Made by a program: the position numbers and the translations under genes. Source: Tatumella sp. JGM118 (GTDB lineage Bacteria > Pseudomonadota > Gammaproteobacteria > Enterobacterales > Enterobacteriaceae). Taken from it: a DNA stretch of 64,000 nucleotides. The stretch lies in contig NZ_JAERJR010000001.1 in NCBI RefSeq assembly GCF_018257515.1, forward strand, positions 372,001-436,000, given 5' to 3'. The notes beneath the pieces were generated by a model, which saw only the letters and a list, made by a program, of their open reading frames with translations, was not told the origin of the DNA and ran no database searches. Below are positions 38,028-48,929 of the stretch, piece after piece (position 1 is the stretch's first letter; each line of letters begins with the position of its first letter).

Positions 38028-38591
38028 ATGAAAACACACAGTGTGATACAGGAAGGTCATGATATTCAGCTGGCGACTGAACTTATTCATCTGGGTGCCA
38101 GACTACAATTACTTGAAAATGAAACAATATTGAGTCGCGGGCGTCTGATTAAATTATATAAAGAAATTAAAGGCTGTCCGCCGCCTAAAGGCATGCTTCC
38201 TTTTTCCACCGACTGGTTTATGACCTGGGAGCATAACATTCATGCAACGGTATTTTTCCATGCCTGGCTATTTATGCAAAAAACTCATCTTACCCGGGGT
38301 GTGGATGCGCTGATAGCGGCTTACCGTCTGTATCTTGAGCAGTGTCCGCCCGGGGAAAACGGACCATTACTGGCTCTGACCCGGGCATGGACGTTGATCC
38401 GGTTTACGGAAAGCGGAATGCTTGAACTGGTGGCATGTCGCTGTTGTCACGGCCAGTTTATCAATCATGCACACCAGCCAAAAGGGAGTTTTATCTGTAG
38501 CTTATGCCAGCCACCTTCCAGGGCGGTGAAAAGGCGTAAACTTCCCGAAGACGGTGCCGATAACCTGGATAAGTTACCTGCTGATAAATAA
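38028..38591 (+). CDS. flhC: Flagellar master regulator subunit FlhC
   Basis: 187 residues. The zinc site is formed by CRCCHG and CSLC near residues 138-164, as in E. coli FlhC, and a SREIQLAT-like N-terminal helix precedes a conserved [14 protein letters not shown] core. It binds DNA and FlhD in the FlhD4C2 complex. The Cys spacing is intact. Confidence 0.95.
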   Translation: MKTHSVIQEGHDIQLATELIHLGARLQLLENETILSRGRLIKLYKEIKGCPPPKGMLPFSTDWFMTWEHNIHATVFFHAWLFMQKTHLTRGVDALIAAYRLYLEQCPPGENGPLLALTRAWTLIRFTESGMLELVACRCCHGQFINHAHQPKGSFICSLCQPPSRAVKRRKLPEDGADNLDKLPADK

Positions 38592-38711
38592 CTCGCGGTA
38601 ATAAAAGATTGTTTTAATCGTCAGTTATCCGTATGGAACCGGGGAGTGTAATCCATTCCTGCCAGCATAGGGATATTTTGCATAACAGAACGAGGGTGTA
38701 AGGGAGTCTCC

Positions 38712-39596
38712 GTGTTAATTATTCTGGGATATATTGTAGTTATCGGTTCCGTATTGGGAGGTTACACGCTGGTAGGTGGCGAAATGGGCGCATTATTTCA
38801 GCCTACAGAATTGCTCATCATTGGTGGCGCGGGAGTAGGGGCTTTCCTTGTCGGTAATTGTGGAAAATCGATCAATAAAACACTGAAGGCGATTCCGTTA
38901 TTATTTCGCGGCTCAAAGTATACCAAAAAACATTATCTTGATCTGATGACATTACAGTTCCGGTTGTTATCTAAAGCCCGGCAGCAGGGGGTGCTGGCGC
39001 TGGAGAAAGATATTGAAAGCCCGGCGGACAGCGAGATATTTAAATCCTACCCGGCCTTACTGGGGGATGAGATGATCGTTAATTTTATTACGGACTATCT
39101 TCGTCTGATTATTAGCGGAAATATGAATGCTTTCGAAATCGAATCATTGATGGATGGGGAAATAGAAACCTACGAATATGAAAGTGACGGTCCGGCGAAA
39201 AGTCTGTCTGCAGCCGGTGATGGGCTGCCGGCGTTTGGTATTGTTGCGGCGGTGATGGGAGTCGTGCATGCACTGGCCTCCGCAGACCGGCCTGCAGCCG
39301 AACTGGGAGAATTAATTGCTCGTGCGATGGTCGGGACGTTTTTAGGTATTTTATTATCCTATGGTTTTGTCTCTCCTCTGGCGGCGGTATTACGGCAGAA
39401 ATACGCTGAAAATACCAAGATGATGCAGTGTATAAAAGTGACCTTATTATCCAGCATGCATGGGTATCCGCCGCAAATTGCGGTGGAATTTGGCCGTAAA
39501 GTCTTATATTCCAGCGAGCGTCCTTCCTTCAGTGAGTTGGAAGAATATGTGCGGGATAATAAATCGGTTAAAACTTCAGCGGAACAGGATGCATGA
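38712..39596 (+). CDS. motA: Flagellar motor stator protein MotA
   Basis: 294 residues from GTG 38712, with GGGAGT upstream. Four membrane helices, a cytoplasmic loop with conserved charged residues ([12 protein letters not shown]) and the [20 protein letters not shown] segment that lines the proton path. MotA and MotB form the stator that converts proton flow to torque. The stop overlaps the motB start (ATGA). Confidence 0.95.
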   Translation: MLIILGYIVVIGSVLGGYTLVGGEMGALFQPTELLIIGGAGVGAFLVGNCGKSINKTLKAIPLLFRGSKYTKKHYLDLMTLQFRLLSKARQQGVLALEKDIESPADSEIFKSYPALLGDEMIVNFITDYLRLIISGNMNAFEIESLMDGEIETYEYESDGPAKSLSAAGDGLPAFGIVAAVMGVVHALASADRPAAELGELIARAMVGTFLGILLSYGFVSPLAAVLRQKYAENTKMMQCIKVTLLSSMHGYPPQIAVEFGRKVLYSSERPSFSELEEYVRDNKSVKTSAEQDA

Positions 39597-40972
39597 AGCA
39601 GAATGAATCCAGGATCGTGGTTGTCAGGAAAAAACGATCCTCAGCTCACCAGGAAGAACATGGTTCCTGGAAGATTGCCTATGCGGATTTCATGACAGCG
39701 ATGATGGCTTTCTTTCTGGTGATGTGGCTGATTTCTATCTCCACGCCGAAAGAATTAGAGAAGATCGCGGAATATTTCCGCATGCCCCTCCGCGTCGCTT
39801 TATCGGGCGGTCAGCGCAGCAGCGACAGTGAAAGTCCGGTGCCCGGGGGCGGGCAGGATGTTACGCGTAAGAAAGGCGAGGTCGATAAAACAGACGCAGC
39901 GAGAAGCCGCGTACGCCGTGCTGAGGATCGACCGTTAAAGAAACTGAAACAGCGGCTGGAAACTTTATTGCTCTCTGACCCGCGACTCAAAGAGTTACGA
40001 CCGCATTTACTGATCACCATGGCCAGCCAGGGGCTACGGGTACAGATTATCGATAGCCAGCAACGGCCTATGTTTCGTCGTGGCAGTGCCGAAGTTGAGC
40101 CTTATATGCGCACCATTCTCCGGGCGATAGCGCCCATACTGAACGATGTACCGAACAAAATCAGTATTGCCGGGCATACAGATGATTATCAGTATCAGGG
40201 CGGTGATAAAGGCTTCAGTAACTGGGAACTCTCAGCCGACAGAGCGAATGCTTCACGTCGTGAACTGGTCCGGGGTGGGCTTAACAGCGGTAAAGTGCTC
40301 AGAGTGCTGGGGATGGCGGACACCATGAAACTGAGTCACCGGCAGGGTGACGAGGCCCAGAACCGGCGAATTAGTCTTCTGGTTTTAAACCTGCAGGCTG
40401 AACATGCAATTGAAGCAGAAAACAGAGAGGGGCAGGGAATCACACTTTCTGACCCTGCTGAACTTCATTTATCTTCGAAAACTGAGAGTGCTACCGCACC
40501 GGCGACCGGTGGGCTGCCGGGATCGGTAACCTCCCCGTCAGTCGTGAGCCCGGGTGCATCGCCGGGATCCGTATCGACCCCGTCAGTCCCGGCCGCGGTT
40601 GCATCGCCGGGATCGGTATCGACCCCGTCAGTCCCGGCCCCGGGTGCACCACCGGGACCGGTATCGACCCCGCCGGTTCCGGCCCCCGTTGCATCGCCGG
40701 GATCCGTAGCGCACCCGTCAGTCGTGGCCACGGATGCGTCACCCGGGTCAGTAGCGACCCCGCCACTTTCCGCGTCAGGAGAACGGGCTGACCCGGCGGC
40801 GGCACAAGCGGTATCTGCAGCCTCCCCGAACGGTTCGCCAGTGTCGGTTACGGCGGAGATGCCCCCCGCCGGAGGGGAGAAGCGCCCTCCGGCGAGCGCT
40901 CTTCCGGCTGAGAATCAACGGCAGAGTCCGGCGTCGTCCCCTGCCACCCTCCCTATTGCGCCACAGAGGTAG
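39593..40972 (+). CDS. motB: Flagellar motor stator protein MotB with extended repeat tail
   Basis: 459 residues, about 150 more than E. coli MotB (308). Single membrane helix about 28-50 ([19 protein letters not shown]) with the proton-accepting Asp; plug region; OmpA-like peptidoglycan-binding domain about 150-265 ([32 protein letters not shown]). After residue about 290 comes an Ala/Pro/Ser/Gly/Val-rich tail with a 15-residue repeat encoded by a 45-bp minisatellite (40511-40765). The core appears intact and functional; the tail is expected in the periplasm. Confidence 0.93.
   Translation: MKQNESRIVVVRKKRSSAHQEEHGSWKIAYADFMTAMMAFFLVMWLISISTPKELEKIAEYFRMPLRVALSGGQRSSDSESPVPGGGQDVTRKKGEVDKTDAARSRVRRAEDRPLKKLKQRLETLLLSDPRLKELRPHLLITMASQGLRVQIIDSQQRPMFRRGSAEVEPYMRTILRAIAPILNDVPNKISIAGHTDDYQYQGGDKGFSNWELSADRANASRRELVRGGLNSGKVLRVLGMADTMKLSHRQGDEAQNRRISLLVLNLQAEHAIEAENREGQGITLSDPAELHLSSKTESATAPATGGLPGSVTSPSVVSPGASPGSVSTPSVPAAVASPGSVSTPSVPAPGAPPGPVSTPPVPAPVASPGSVAHPSVVATDASPGSVATPPLSASGERADPAAAQAVSAASPNGSPVSVTAEMPPAGGEKRPPASALPAENQRQSPASSPATLPIAPQR
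40511..40765 (+). repeat. 45-bp coding minisatellite in motB
   Basis: Units start at 40511, 40556, 40601, 40646, 40691 and 40736 (last partial). Each encodes about 15 residues of the form [15 protein letters not shown]. Copies are diverged by several bases but keep phase, so copy-number changes would not shift the frame. Confidence 0.9.
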
Positions 40973-40983
40973 TCAATCGGACT

Positions 40984-42942
40984 ATGGATATCAGTGATTT
41001 TTACCAGACTTTTTTTGATGAAGCCGACGAATTACTGGCGGATATGGAACAACATCTTCTGGACCTCGACCCCGGGGCGCCGGATGCGGAACAACTGAAT
41101 GCTATTTTTCGGGCAGCACATTCCATCAAGGGCGGGGCAGCCACGTTCGGATTCAGTGTGTTACAGGAAACGACCCATATTCTGGAAAATATTCTGGACA
41201 CCGCTCGTCGCGGTGAACAGATCCTGAACAGTAATATTATTAATCTGTTTCTGGAAACAAAAGACATCATGCAAGAACAGCTGAATGCCTACAAAAACTC
41301 ACAGCAACCCGACGAAGAGAGTTTTCGCTATATCTGCGATATGTTGCGTCAGATAGCCCTGACAACGTCTGACCCTCATGAAGACTCCCCGATGTTACTC
41401 TGTTCAGAAGATAACGCCCCCGGGGCGACGATGCCGGCGAAAACGTCCTGCGGACTTCGGGTATGTCTGAGTGATCTGAAAGACGGAGAACCGGGTCGGT
41501 TGCTGGAAGAGATGCGTAACCTCGGTCAGGTCAGTGATATCTGTCAGCAGGAAAACCGGCTGGAAGCCACCATGACCGGGGTAGGCGCGGATGACCTGAT
41601 GGCGGTGCTCTGTTTTATCGTGGATGAAGAGCAGGTCACGTTTCCGCCGTTGCCGGTCGCACGCGCGGAGGATCCTGCGGATGAAACGACCACAGCCGGG
41701 GGAAGCCCTTCCGCGAGAACGGCCAGACAACCCTCCGTGGCAGTCAAAGCCAGCGAGTCAGCCAGTATTCGTGTGGCCGTTGAGAAGGTCGATCAACTGA
41801 TCAATCTGGTGGGGGAGCTGGTGATCACCCAGTCGATGTTACAACAGCACGCGAATACGCTGGAAGCCGGAATTCATGGTGACCTGCTGACCAGTATGAG
41901 CCAGCTGGAGCGGAATGCCCGCGACCTGCAGGAATCCGTGATGTCTATCCGGATGATGCCGATGGAATATGTCTTCAGTCGCTTTCCCCGACTGGTGCGT
42001 GACCTGGCGGCCAGGCTGGAAAAGAAAATCGAGCTGACCCTGGAGGGGAGTTCGACCGAACTGGACAAGAGTCTGATAGAGCGAATTGTTGACCCGCTGA
42101 CACATCTGGTCCGCAACAGCCTTGATCACGGAATTGAGTTACCGGAACAACGGTTGAAAGCCGGTAAAGCAGCCGCCGGTAATCTGGTCCTGTCTGCTGA
42201 GCATCGCGGCGGTAATATCTGCATTGAAGTGACGGATGATGGTGCCGGGCTGAATCGTGAAAAAATCCTTAGCAAAGCCAAAGCCTCCGGTATTCCTGTG
42301 CATGACCATATGACCGATGAAGAGGTGGGGCTGCTGATTTTTGCACCTGGTTTTTCCACGGCCGAGCAGGTAACCGACGTTTCCGGGCGTGGTGTGGGCA
42401 TGGATGTCGTGAAACGGAATATCCAGCAAATGGGCGGCCATGTGGAGATTAATTCCCGGGAAGGTGCCGGGACAACCATCCGCATCCTGTTACCGCTGAC
42501 ACTCGCTATCCTCGACGGAATGTCAGTCCGGGTCGGCAAGGAGGTCTTTATTCTGCCGCTGAATGCGGTGATGGAGTCTCTTCAGCCGCAAAGTCAGGAT
42601 CTTAAAGCATTGGCGGGAGGGGAGCGTGTTTTAGAGGTCAGAGGCGAATATCTGCCGCTGGTGTCCCTGTCCGGAGTGTTCGAGGTCAGTAATGCACATC
42701 AGGATCCGACCCGGGGGATAGCCATCATCTTACAAACCGCGGGTAAACGTTATGCCTTACTGGTTGATCAGTTGATGGGGCAGCATCAGGTTGTGGTAAA
42801 AAATCTGGAAAGTAATTACCGCAAAGTCGCAGGTATCTCTGCGGCAACGATTATGGGGGATGGCAGCGTGGCATTAATTGTTGATATTGCCGTACTTCAG
42901 TCTTTCAATCGCGATAAGTGCCTGGCGGCGAATGCCGGTTAA
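40984..42942 (+). CDS. cheA: Chemotaxis histidine kinase CheA
   Basis: 652 residues, matching E. coli (654). P1 Hpt domain with His46 in [10 protein letters not shown]2 CheY/CheB-binding region about 155-225; P3 dimerisation; P4 ATPase with N-box [11 protein letters not shown] and G-boxes [16 protein letters not shown]5 CheW-like domain from about 510. Phosphorylates CheY and CheB in response to receptors. It lies 11 bp after motB in the motA-motB-cheA-cheW operon. Confidence 0.97.
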   Translation: MDISDFYQTFFDEADELLADMEQHLLDLDPGAPDAEQLNAIFRAAHSIKGGAATFGFSVLQETTHILENILDTARRGEQILNSNIINLFLETKDIMQEQLNAYKNSQQPDEESFRYICDMLRQIALTTSDPHEDSPMLLCSEDNAPGATMPAKTSCGLRVCLSDLKDGEPGRLLEEMRNLGQVSDICQQENRLEATMTGVGADDLMAVLCFIVDEEQVTFPPLPVARAEDPADETTTAGGSPSARTARQPSVAVKASESASIRVAVEKVDQLINLVGELVITQSMLQQHANTLEAGIHGDLLTSMSQLERNARDLQESVMSIRMMPMEYVFSRFPRLVRDLAARLEKKIELTLEGSSTELDKSLIERIVDPLTHLVRNSLDHGIELPEQRLKAGKAAAGNLVLSAEHRGGNICIEVTDDGAGLNREKILSKAKASGIPVHDHMTDEEVGLLIFAPGFSTAEQVTDVSGRGVGMDVVKRNIQQMGGHVEINSREGAGTTIRILLPLTLAILDGMSVRVGKEVFILPLNAVMESLQPQSQDLKALAGGERVLEVRGEYLPLVSLSGVFEVSNAHQDPTRGIAIILQTAGKRYALLVDQLMGQHQVVVKNLESNYRKVAGISAATIMGDGSVALIVDIAVLQSFNRDKCLAANAG

Positions 42943-42970
42943 TCGTTACCGATCCGTTTGCGGAGTGAAT

Positions 42971-43450
42971 GTGGAAAATAAAGCCGAAGAAATTGCAGCG
43001 CAGGAATTCCTTGTTTTTACACTGGGAGAAGAAGAATACGGAATTGATATTCTTAAAGTTCAGGAAATACGGGGTTATGATCATGTGACCCGGATTGCGA
43101 ATACCCCGGCGTTTATTAAAGGGGTAACGAATTTACGGGGCGTTATTGTGCCTATTCTCGATATGCGGATTAAATTTCTGCAAAATAATGTCTCTTATAA
43201 TGAAAATACGGTCGTCATTGTACTTAATCTTAAAAATCGTGTCGTGGGGATTGTCGTTGACGGCGTGTCTGATGTATTAGCACTCAGTAAAGATGATATA
43301 CGAGCGGCCCCGGAATTTACCGTGACGTTGTCGACAGAATATCTGACCGGGCTGGGTGCCCGTGGAGAGAGGATGCTTATCCTGGTCGATATTGAAAAGC
43401 TGCTGAACAGCGATGAAATGGCGCTGGTGGATAATCTGAATCAAGACTGA
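42971..43450 (+). CDS. cheW: Chemotaxis coupling protein CheW
   Basis: 159 residues from GTG 42971, with GGAG at 42962-42965; the in-frame region upstream overlaps cheA and is not homologous. [25 protein letters not shown] is typical. CheW links receptors to CheA in arrays. Confidence 0.95.
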   Translation: MENKAEEIAAQEFLVFTLGEEEYGIDILKVQEIRGYDHVTRIANTPAFIKGVTNLRGVIVPILDMRIKFLQNNVSYNENTVVIVLNLKNRVVGIVVDGVSDVLALSKDDIRAAPEFTVTLSTEYLTGLGARGERMLILVDIEKLLNSDEMALVDNLNQD

Positions 43451-43525
43451 TGGTGGTGATGCTCAATGAGACAACCTATGTGTGCCTTTCCCCGGCACCG
43501 CATTCGCATATTTTTCTCCGGATCA

Positions 43526-43552
43526 TAAAGATTTTCAGCAATAGGCCGATAT
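43526..43552 (+). promoter_or_regulatory. Sigma-28 (FliA) promoter of the chemoreceptor operon
   Basis: TAAAGATT-N11-GCCGATAT, near-consensus, 31 bp before the receptor start. Confidence 0.9.
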
Positions 43553-43583
43553 ATGCATCGTCATGCTTATCACAGAGGTCGTT

Positions 43584-45251
43584 ATGTTCAGTCGGATAAA
43601 AATTGTCACCAGTTTATTGTGCGTCATTTGCCTGATGGCAATATTTCAGTTTGCCAGCAGTGGAATATTTTTTCATATGCTGAGTAACAGTAATGAAAAA
43701 TCGGCATTTAGTCAGGCATTAAGAGATCAGCAGCAATATATTACCGGCGTCAATAATGCGCTGCTTCAAAGCAGGAATAATGTCAGTCTGGCCGTCATCA
43801 GTATTTTGCAAAGCGGTGATGAAGAGACACCTGAGCAGATAAAAGGGATGCTGAAAGATGCCGAAAAGGAACTCAAAAAAGCTGATACAGGTTTTGATGC
43901 CTACAGAAATGCGCTGACAGAAAGCGGAGTTCGTGACCCTCGTCAGCAGGAACTTAGTAAGGCTTACAAGGACTACCGCAGCGGGCTGACAGAGTTGTTA
44001 TCGATGGCAGAGAGCGGAAATATCAGCGGTCTTTTATCCTTACCGGTCGTGGATAAACAAACGACGTTCGAAAATGCCCTTGCTGTCTGGGTAAAGGCTA
44101 ATGACGCATTGACAGATAAAGGCATCTCTCAGGGGCAGAACGATTATAAGCATGCGTTATGGATGATCATCGGTGTGCTGATAATCACCCTGATTGTGGT
44201 GATCATGGTCTGGATAGGGTTACACCGTATCCTGATCAGGCCACTGCGGGAAAGTATTGAGCATATCCGTCAGGTGGCGAACGGCGATTTAACGCATCCC
44301 ATTGATGTCATGACAAAAAATGAAATGGGTGAGTTACTGAATAGCGTCAGGTATATGCAACAGGAACTCCGGCATACGGTCGGTCTGGTACGTGACAGTT
44401 CCGAGTCAATTTTTTCAGGCGCCAGCGAAATTGCTAACGGAAATACTGATCTGTCAGCACGGACCGAGCAGCAGGCGGCCTCTCTGGAGGAAACGGCTTC
44501 CAGTATGGAGCAACTGACCGCGACCGTGAAACAGAATGCCGAAAACGCCCGTCAGGCGTCTCAGTTAGCTCTGAATGCCTCGGAAACTGCGCGTCACGGC
44601 GGTTCGGTCGTTGATAATGTGGTACTGACAATGAAAGACATTGCCGGCAGTTCGAAAAAGATTGCCGACATAACCAGTGTGATAGACGGCATTGCTTTTC
44701 AGACTAATATTCTGGCCCTTAACGCGGCCGTTGAGGCGGCACGTGCCGGTGAGCAGGGACGGGGGTTTGCCGTTGTCGCCGGCGAAGTGCGTAATCTGGC
44801 ACAACGCAGTGCCCAGGCCGCAAAAGAGATCAAAACGCTGATCGAAGATTCAGTCAATCGTATCGATTCGGGATCTCAGTTGGTCGAAAACGCAGGAATA
44901 ACCATGGGTGAGATCGTCAATGCGGTGACGCGGGTGACGGATATCATGGGCGAAATTGCGTCAGCCTCCGAAGAGCAGAGCAGGGGAATCGACCTTGTCA
45001 GTACCGCAGTGACCGAAATGGACCGGGTTACCCAACAAAACGCAACCCTGGTCGAGGAATCCGCGTCAGCAGCGGCGAAGCTCGAAGAGCAGGCCGGATT
45101 ACTGAAACAAGCCGTTGCCGTCTTCCGTATCGGGCAGACACAGCGGGGGGAGGATGAAGTGAAATTACTGGCTAACAGTGAAAGTCAGAAAGCACCGGTA
45201 CGTCCGGAACAGGCAGCGCTGCCTTCTGCAGATAACTGGGAAACGTTCTGA
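43584..45251 (+). CDS. Methyl-accepting chemotaxis protein (Tar/Tsr-type)
   Basis: 555 residues from ATG 43584. First membrane helix about 7-30, periplasmic four-helix ligand domain about 35-190, second helix about 193-215, HAMP, then the signalling hairpin with IDGIAFQTNILALNAAVEAARAGEQGRGFAVVAGEVRNLAQRSA. The C-terminus ends in NWETF, the pentapeptide that tethers CheR and CheB. In the ligand helix the first Arg of the aspartate/serine pocket is present (LLQSRNNV), but the positions of the Tar Arg69 and Arg73 hold Leu and Ser, so it is not simply Tar. Only receptor gene in this cluster. Confidence 0.93.
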   Translation: MFSRIKIVTSLLCVICLMAIFQFASSGIFFHMLSNSNEKSAFSQALRDQQQYITGVNNALLQSRNNVSLAVISILQSGDEETPEQIKGMLKDAEKELKKADTGFDAYRNALTESGVRDPRQQELSKAYKDYRSGLTELLSMAESGNISGLLSLPVVDKQTTFENALAVWVKANDALTDKGISQGQNDYKHALWMIIGVLIITLIVVIMVWIGLHRILIRPLRESIEHIRQVANGDLTHPIDVMTKNEMGELLNSVRYMQQELRHTVGLVRDSSESIFSGASEIANGNTDLSARTEQQAASLEETASSMEQLTATVKQNAENARQASQLALNASETARHGGSVVDNVVLTMKDIAGSSKKIADITSVIDGIAFQTNILALNAAVEAARAGEQGRGFAVVAGEVRNLAQRSAQAAKEIKTLIEDSVNRIDSGSQLVENAGITMGEIVNAVTRVTDIMGEIASASEEQSRGIDLVSTAVTEMDRVTQQNATLVEESASAAAKLEEQAGLLKQAVAVFRIGQTQRGEDEVKLLANSESQKAPVRPEQAALPSADNWETF

Positions 45252-45353
45252 CCCCGTTGTGGTAGTTATCCGCCGGGCCGGTCCGTTGCATCACTTCGGA
45301 CCGGCCGGTGGGTATGACGGCGTCTGCCGCTCCGGGCGAGTGGACGTTTGTGT

Positions 45354-46250
45354 GTGACAGAAAAAGGTAGCCCTGCACCGATGGCCAAATTACCGGATAA
45401 CTCCCCGCAGCCGAAGAGAACCACCGGCAGTAACGCCCCAAAGCTGGTGTTATCTGAAGCGAACTTTCAGCGTATTTGTCAGCTTATTTACCAGCGTGCA
45501 GGTATTGTCCTGGCGCCCCATAAACGGGAGATGGTGTATAACCGCCTGATGCGCCGGTTACGTTTACTGGGGATGCATGATTTTAGTCACTATCTGGCTT
45601 TGCTGCAAAGTCAGCCGGCCAGCGGTGAATGGCAGGAATTTATTAATGCACTGACCACCAATCTGACCTCGTTCTTTCGCGAAGCCCACCACTTTCCGAT
45701 TCTGGCTGAACATGCCGCCGCCAGGCAAGGCAGTTATAGTGCCTGGAGTTGTGCCGCATCGACCGGGGAAGAACCTTATTCTATTGCGCTGACGCTGGCT
45801 GAGACCCTGGGGATGGCTCCGGGTAAGTTTCATGTCTATGCCACAGATATCGATACGCAGGTGCTCGGTAAAGCGCAGCAAGGCATTTACCGGCAGGAGG
45901 CGCTGGATATGCTGTCACCGGAGAAATTACAGCGCTATTTCCTGAAAGGAAAGAGCACCCGGCAGGGTCAGGTATGTATTCGTCCGGAACTTGCGGGGAT
46001 GGTCCGGTTTGAACAACTGAATCTGCTAAGTCCTGACTGGAAGTTACCGGAGAAATTCGATGCCATCTTCTGCCGTAATATCATGATTTATTTTGATAAA
46101 GAAACACAGGCAAGGATCCTTCGTCAGATGGAGCTCGCGCTGAAACCCGGTGGCCTGTTATTCGCCGGGCATTCTGAAAACTTCAGTCAGATAACCCGGG
46201 CATTCTGGTTGCGGGGTAAAACGGTCTACAGTCTGGCAAAGGAAAAGTGA
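45354..46250 (+). CDS. cheR: Chemotaxis protein methyltransferase CheR
   Basis: 298 residues from GTG 45354; TTG 45348 and ATG 45381 are alternative starts and the choice is uncertain. Conserved [13 protein letters not shown]-like N-terminal domain ([22 protein letters not shown]), SAM-binding [12 protein letters not shown], and [14 protein letters not shown]. It methylates receptor glutamates and binds the NWETF tail. Its stop overlaps the cheB start (TGATG). Confidence 0.93.
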   Translation: MTEKGSPAPMAKLPDNSPQPKRTTGSNAPKLVLSEANFQRICQLIYQRAGIVLAPHKREMVYNRLMRRLRLLGMHDFSHYLALLQSQPASGEWQEFINALTTNLTSFFREAHHFPILAEHAAARQGSYSAWSCAASTGEEPYSIALTLAETLGMAPGKFHVYATDIDTQVLGKAQQGIYRQEALDMLSPEKLQRYFLKGKSTRQGQVCIRPELAGMVRFEQLNLLSPDWKLPEKFDAIFCRNIMIYFDKETQARILRQMELALKPGGLLFAGHSENFSQITRAFWLRGKTVYSLAKEK

Positions 46251-47299
46251 TGAGTAAAATTACTGTACTGAGTGTGGATGATTCAGCACTGATGCGACAG
46301 CTGATGACTGAAATCGTGAACAGCCAGCCGGATATGGAGATGATTGCCACGGCACCGGATCCACTGGTAGCCAGAGAGCTGATTAAGCAGTTCAATCCGA
46401 TGGTGCTGACGCTGGATGTGGAAATGCCGCGGATGGATGGTCTGGAGTTTCTTGAAAAACTGATGCGTTTGCGGCCCATGCCGGTGATCATGGTCTCTTC
46501 GCTGACCGGTAACGGGTCAGAGGTGACCCTGAAAGCGCTGGAACTGGGGGCGGTGGATTTTGTGACTAAGCCGCAGCTGGGCCTGCGGGACGGGATGCTG
46601 GCCTATTGCCAGACCATTGCGGAAAAAATTCGCGTTGCGGCCCGTGCACGGCTACAGAAACCAGCCCGGACCAGGCCTGCCGGCGTACTGGCGGCTACCC
46701 CTATTCTCAGCAGTGAGAAACTGATCGCTATCGGTGCCTCGACAGGAGGCACTGAAGCGATCCGTCGGGTGCTGGAACGTTTGCCGGCGGTCTCTCCGGC
46801 GATACTGATCACTCAACATATGCCCCCCGGATTTACTCACTCCTTTGCCGAACGCCTGAACCGTCTCTGTCAGATCACCGTGAAAGAGGCGGAGGATGGC
46901 GAACGCGTATTACCCGGCTTTGCGTATATCGCGCCCGGATCCTTACATATGGAACTGTGCCGTAGCGGGGCAAACTATCAGATCCATCTCCATGAACGCG
47001 ACCTCGTTAACCGCCATCGGCCATCTGTCGATGTCCTGTTCAATTCCGTGGCCAGATATGCCGGAAGAAATGCCGTGGGGGTCATCCTGACAGGGATGGG
47101 CAGTGACGGGGCCGCCGGTTTACTGAAAATGCGTCAGGCCAATGCCTGGACGATAGCACAGAGTGAAGCGACCTGTGTGGTTTTCGGGATGCCGCGGGAA
47201 GCCATATTGCTCGATGCGGCTTGCGATGTGGTCGACCTTGAAAATATCAGTCAGCAGATGCTGGCCCATATCAGTCACGGACAAGCGCTCCGTATCTAG
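46250..47299 (+). CDS. cheB: Chemotaxis methylesterase/deamidase CheB
   Basis: 349 residues from ATG 46250, as in E. coli. Receiver domain with Asp56 ([11 protein letters not shown]) and C-terminal methylesterase with GASTGGTEA (Ser), QHMPPGF (His) and GMGSDGAAG (Asp) of the catalytic triad. Confidence 0.96.
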   Translation: MSKITVLSVDDSALMRQLMTEIVNSQPDMEMIATAPDPLVARELIKQFNPMVLTLDVEMPRMDGLEFLEKLMRLRPMPVIMVSSLTGNGSEVTLKALELGAVDFVTKPQLGLRDGMLAYCQTIAEKIRVAARARLQKPARTRPAGVLAATPILSSEKLIAIGASTGGTEAIRRVLERLPAVSPAILITQHMPPGFTHSFAERLNRLCQITVKEAEDGERVLPGFAYIAPGSLHMELCRSGANYQIHLHERDLVNRHRPSVDVLFNSVARYAGRNAVGVILTGMGSDGAAGLLKMRQANAWTIAQSEATCVVFGMPREAILLDAACDVVDLENISQQMLAHISHGQALRI

Positions 47300-47327
47300 T
47301 CTTTAAAGGAAGTCTAAGGTATCTATT

Positions 47328-47717
47328 ATGGCAGACAGTAACTTACATTTTTTAGTGGTAGATGATTTTAATACCATGCGGCGTATTGTCCGTAATCTTC
47401 TGAAAGAACTCGGTTTTACCAACGTTGAAGAGGCCGAAGATGGTGCCGATGCGCTCAATAAACTACGGACGACGACCTGCGACTTTGTCATAACAGACTG
47501 GAATATGCCCAATATGGACGGGCTGGAGTTACTGAAAAATATTCGTGCCGACGAACAGTTAAAAGCGATGCCGGTATTAATGGTTACAGCCGAAGCAAAA
47601 AAAGAGAACATTATTGCGGCGGCACAGGCCGGCGCCAGTGGCTATGTGGTTAAACCGTTTACCGCCGCCATTCTGGAAGAGAAGCTCAACAAGATCTTCG
47701 AAAAACTCGGAATGTAG
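47328..47717 (+). CDS. cheY: Chemotaxis response regulator CheY
   Basis: 129 residues: [11 protein letters not shown] acidic pocket, phosphoacceptor Asp57 in [11 protein letters not shown], Thr87 region [10 protein letters not shown], Lys109 in YVVKPFT. Phospho-CheY binds FliM and switches the motor. It lies 28 bp after cheB, with AAGGAAG as ribosome-binding site. Confidence 0.97.
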   Translation: MADSNLHFLVVDDFNTMRRIVRNLLKELGFTNVEEAEDGADALNKLRTTTCDFVITDWNMPNMDGLELLKNIRADEQLKAMPVLMVTAEAKKENIIAAAQAGASGYVVKPFTAAILEEKLNKIFEKLGM

Positions 47718-47726
47718 GGGGGGATC

Positions 47727-48368
47727 ATGAACCGTATACCACTCCCTGAGGGTGAAAGAGCCGTGCAGGAAATCATCAGTAAGGTCGGCTCGCTGACCCG
47801 TATGTTAAGGCATAATCTGCGTGAAATGGGTCTGGAGCAGGCGATAGCGGATGCTGCTGAAGCTATTCCCGATGCCCGCGACAGGCTGGATTACGTCGTA
47901 CAGATGACAGCCCAGGCCGCAGACAGGGTACTGAGTTGCGTCGAAGCCGCCCAGCCTCATCAGGACAGTATGCAACAGCAGGCAACGGCTCTCAGTTCAC
48001 GCTGGGATAACTGGTTTGAGGCGCCGTTCGAAGAGGCTGAAGCAAAGCAACTGGTAACCGACACCCGCAGTTTTCTTACAGAGACGAGAGAACATACGAC
48101 CTTCACCAGTCAGCAACTGTTATCCATAATGATGGCGCAGGATTTTCAGGATCTGACAGGGCAGGTCATCAAACGGATGATGGAAGTGATTCAGGAAATA
48201 GAGCATCAGTTGCTGATGGTGCTGCTGGATAATATTCCGGAGTCTGCGCTGTCATCGAAAACCGAAAAAGACGCCTTACTGAACGGACCACAAATCAATA
48301 GCAATGTCAGCGGCGTCATCGCTAATCAGGACCAGGTCGATGATTTACTCGACAGTCTGGGGTTCTGA
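47727..48368 (+). CDS. cheZ: CheY phosphatase CheZ
   Basis: 213 residues (E. coli 214). The long helical hairpin contains [13 protein letters not shown], with the catalytic Gln near residue 146, and the C-terminus ends in [11 protein letters not shown], the CheY-binding helix. Last gene of the receptor-cheRBYZ unit. Confidence 0.96.
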   Translation: MNRIPLPEGERAVQEIISKVGSLTRMLRHNLREMGLEQAIADAAEAIPDARDRLDYVVQMTAQAADRVLSCVEAAQPHQDSMQQQATALSSRWDNWFEAPFEEAEAKQLVTDTRSFLTETREHTTFTSQQLLSIMMAQDFQDLTGQVIKRMMEVIQEIEHQLLMVLLDNIPESALSSKTEKDALLNGPQINSNVSGVIANQDQVDDLLDSLGF

Positions 48369-48929
48369 AACACCCCCATCGGTGTCGCACGACTGACAAT
48401 CTTTGCCTCACTCTGATCCGGTGCGGACAGTGTTGTTTGCACCGGTTTATTCCCGGTCAGTGGCCGGGGAGGATTCCGGCGTTCCAGGGCGCTTACTTTA
48501 TTCCGCTGCTGAAAAGGGTACGGCTGAAGTTTTGTCACGTGCGCGTGGGCTTTACAGGGCAGAGGCCAGGGGAGGATCCCGGCGTTCTAAGGCGCTTAAA
48601 TTATTTCGTTGCAGAAAAGGGTACGGCTGAAGTTTTGTCACGTGCGCGGTTGTGCTTCCGGGCCAGAGCCCGGAGGGTTTCCACACGACGATCCCGCCGC
48701 AACCTGCCGGGGTTCCTCTGATGGATCCCCGCCGCGGCATTACCCGCGCCATTCACAGAATGGCGCGGGTAACCGGAAAGCTTTTACAGGGTGTGGCTAT
48801 TCAGTGTTCTTCGCTTGTGCGCCGTACGGGCTTATCCCGGAAATAACCCCAGGCTTTGCTGACTGAAGGACCGATAACCGGGCCTGTTCTCTGGCATGCT
48901 GGTCTTTTAGTGACGGAACCGATAATACC
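48369..48929. other. Spacer cheZ-flhB with diverged tandem repeat
   Basis: No gene. The first half is occupied by the about 103-bp repeat (48458-48660). The rest (to 48929) contains nothing I recognise beyond the expected flhB promoter region. Confidence 0.6.
48458..48660. repeat. About 103-bp tandem repeat, two copies plus partial ends
   Basis: Copy A starts at 48458 (CAGTGGCCGGGGAGGAT), copy B at 48560 (CAGAGGCCAGGGGAGGAT). They share a perfectly identical 35-bp core beginning GAAAAGGGTACGGCTGAAG (48511 and 48614). A diverged fragment continues after 48660 (CAGAGCCCGGAGGG). The start of each copy is palindromic (GCCGG...CCGGC). Confidence 0.85.

Noticed and set aside
38592-38711. Sigma-28 promoter before motA
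   Set aside because: TAAAAGAT is present but no GCCGATAA-like -10 lies at the right distance; not called.
40465-40805. Minus-strand Gly/Asp/Thr-rich repeat ORFs
   Set aside because: They are antisense shadows of the motB minisatellite; motB is the real coding strand because its phase continues a conserved domain.
48326-48752. Minus-strand ORFs containing repeated TKLQPYPF and ALERR
   Set aside because: The similar peptides arise only because the 103-bp repeat is read in both copies; no start signals.
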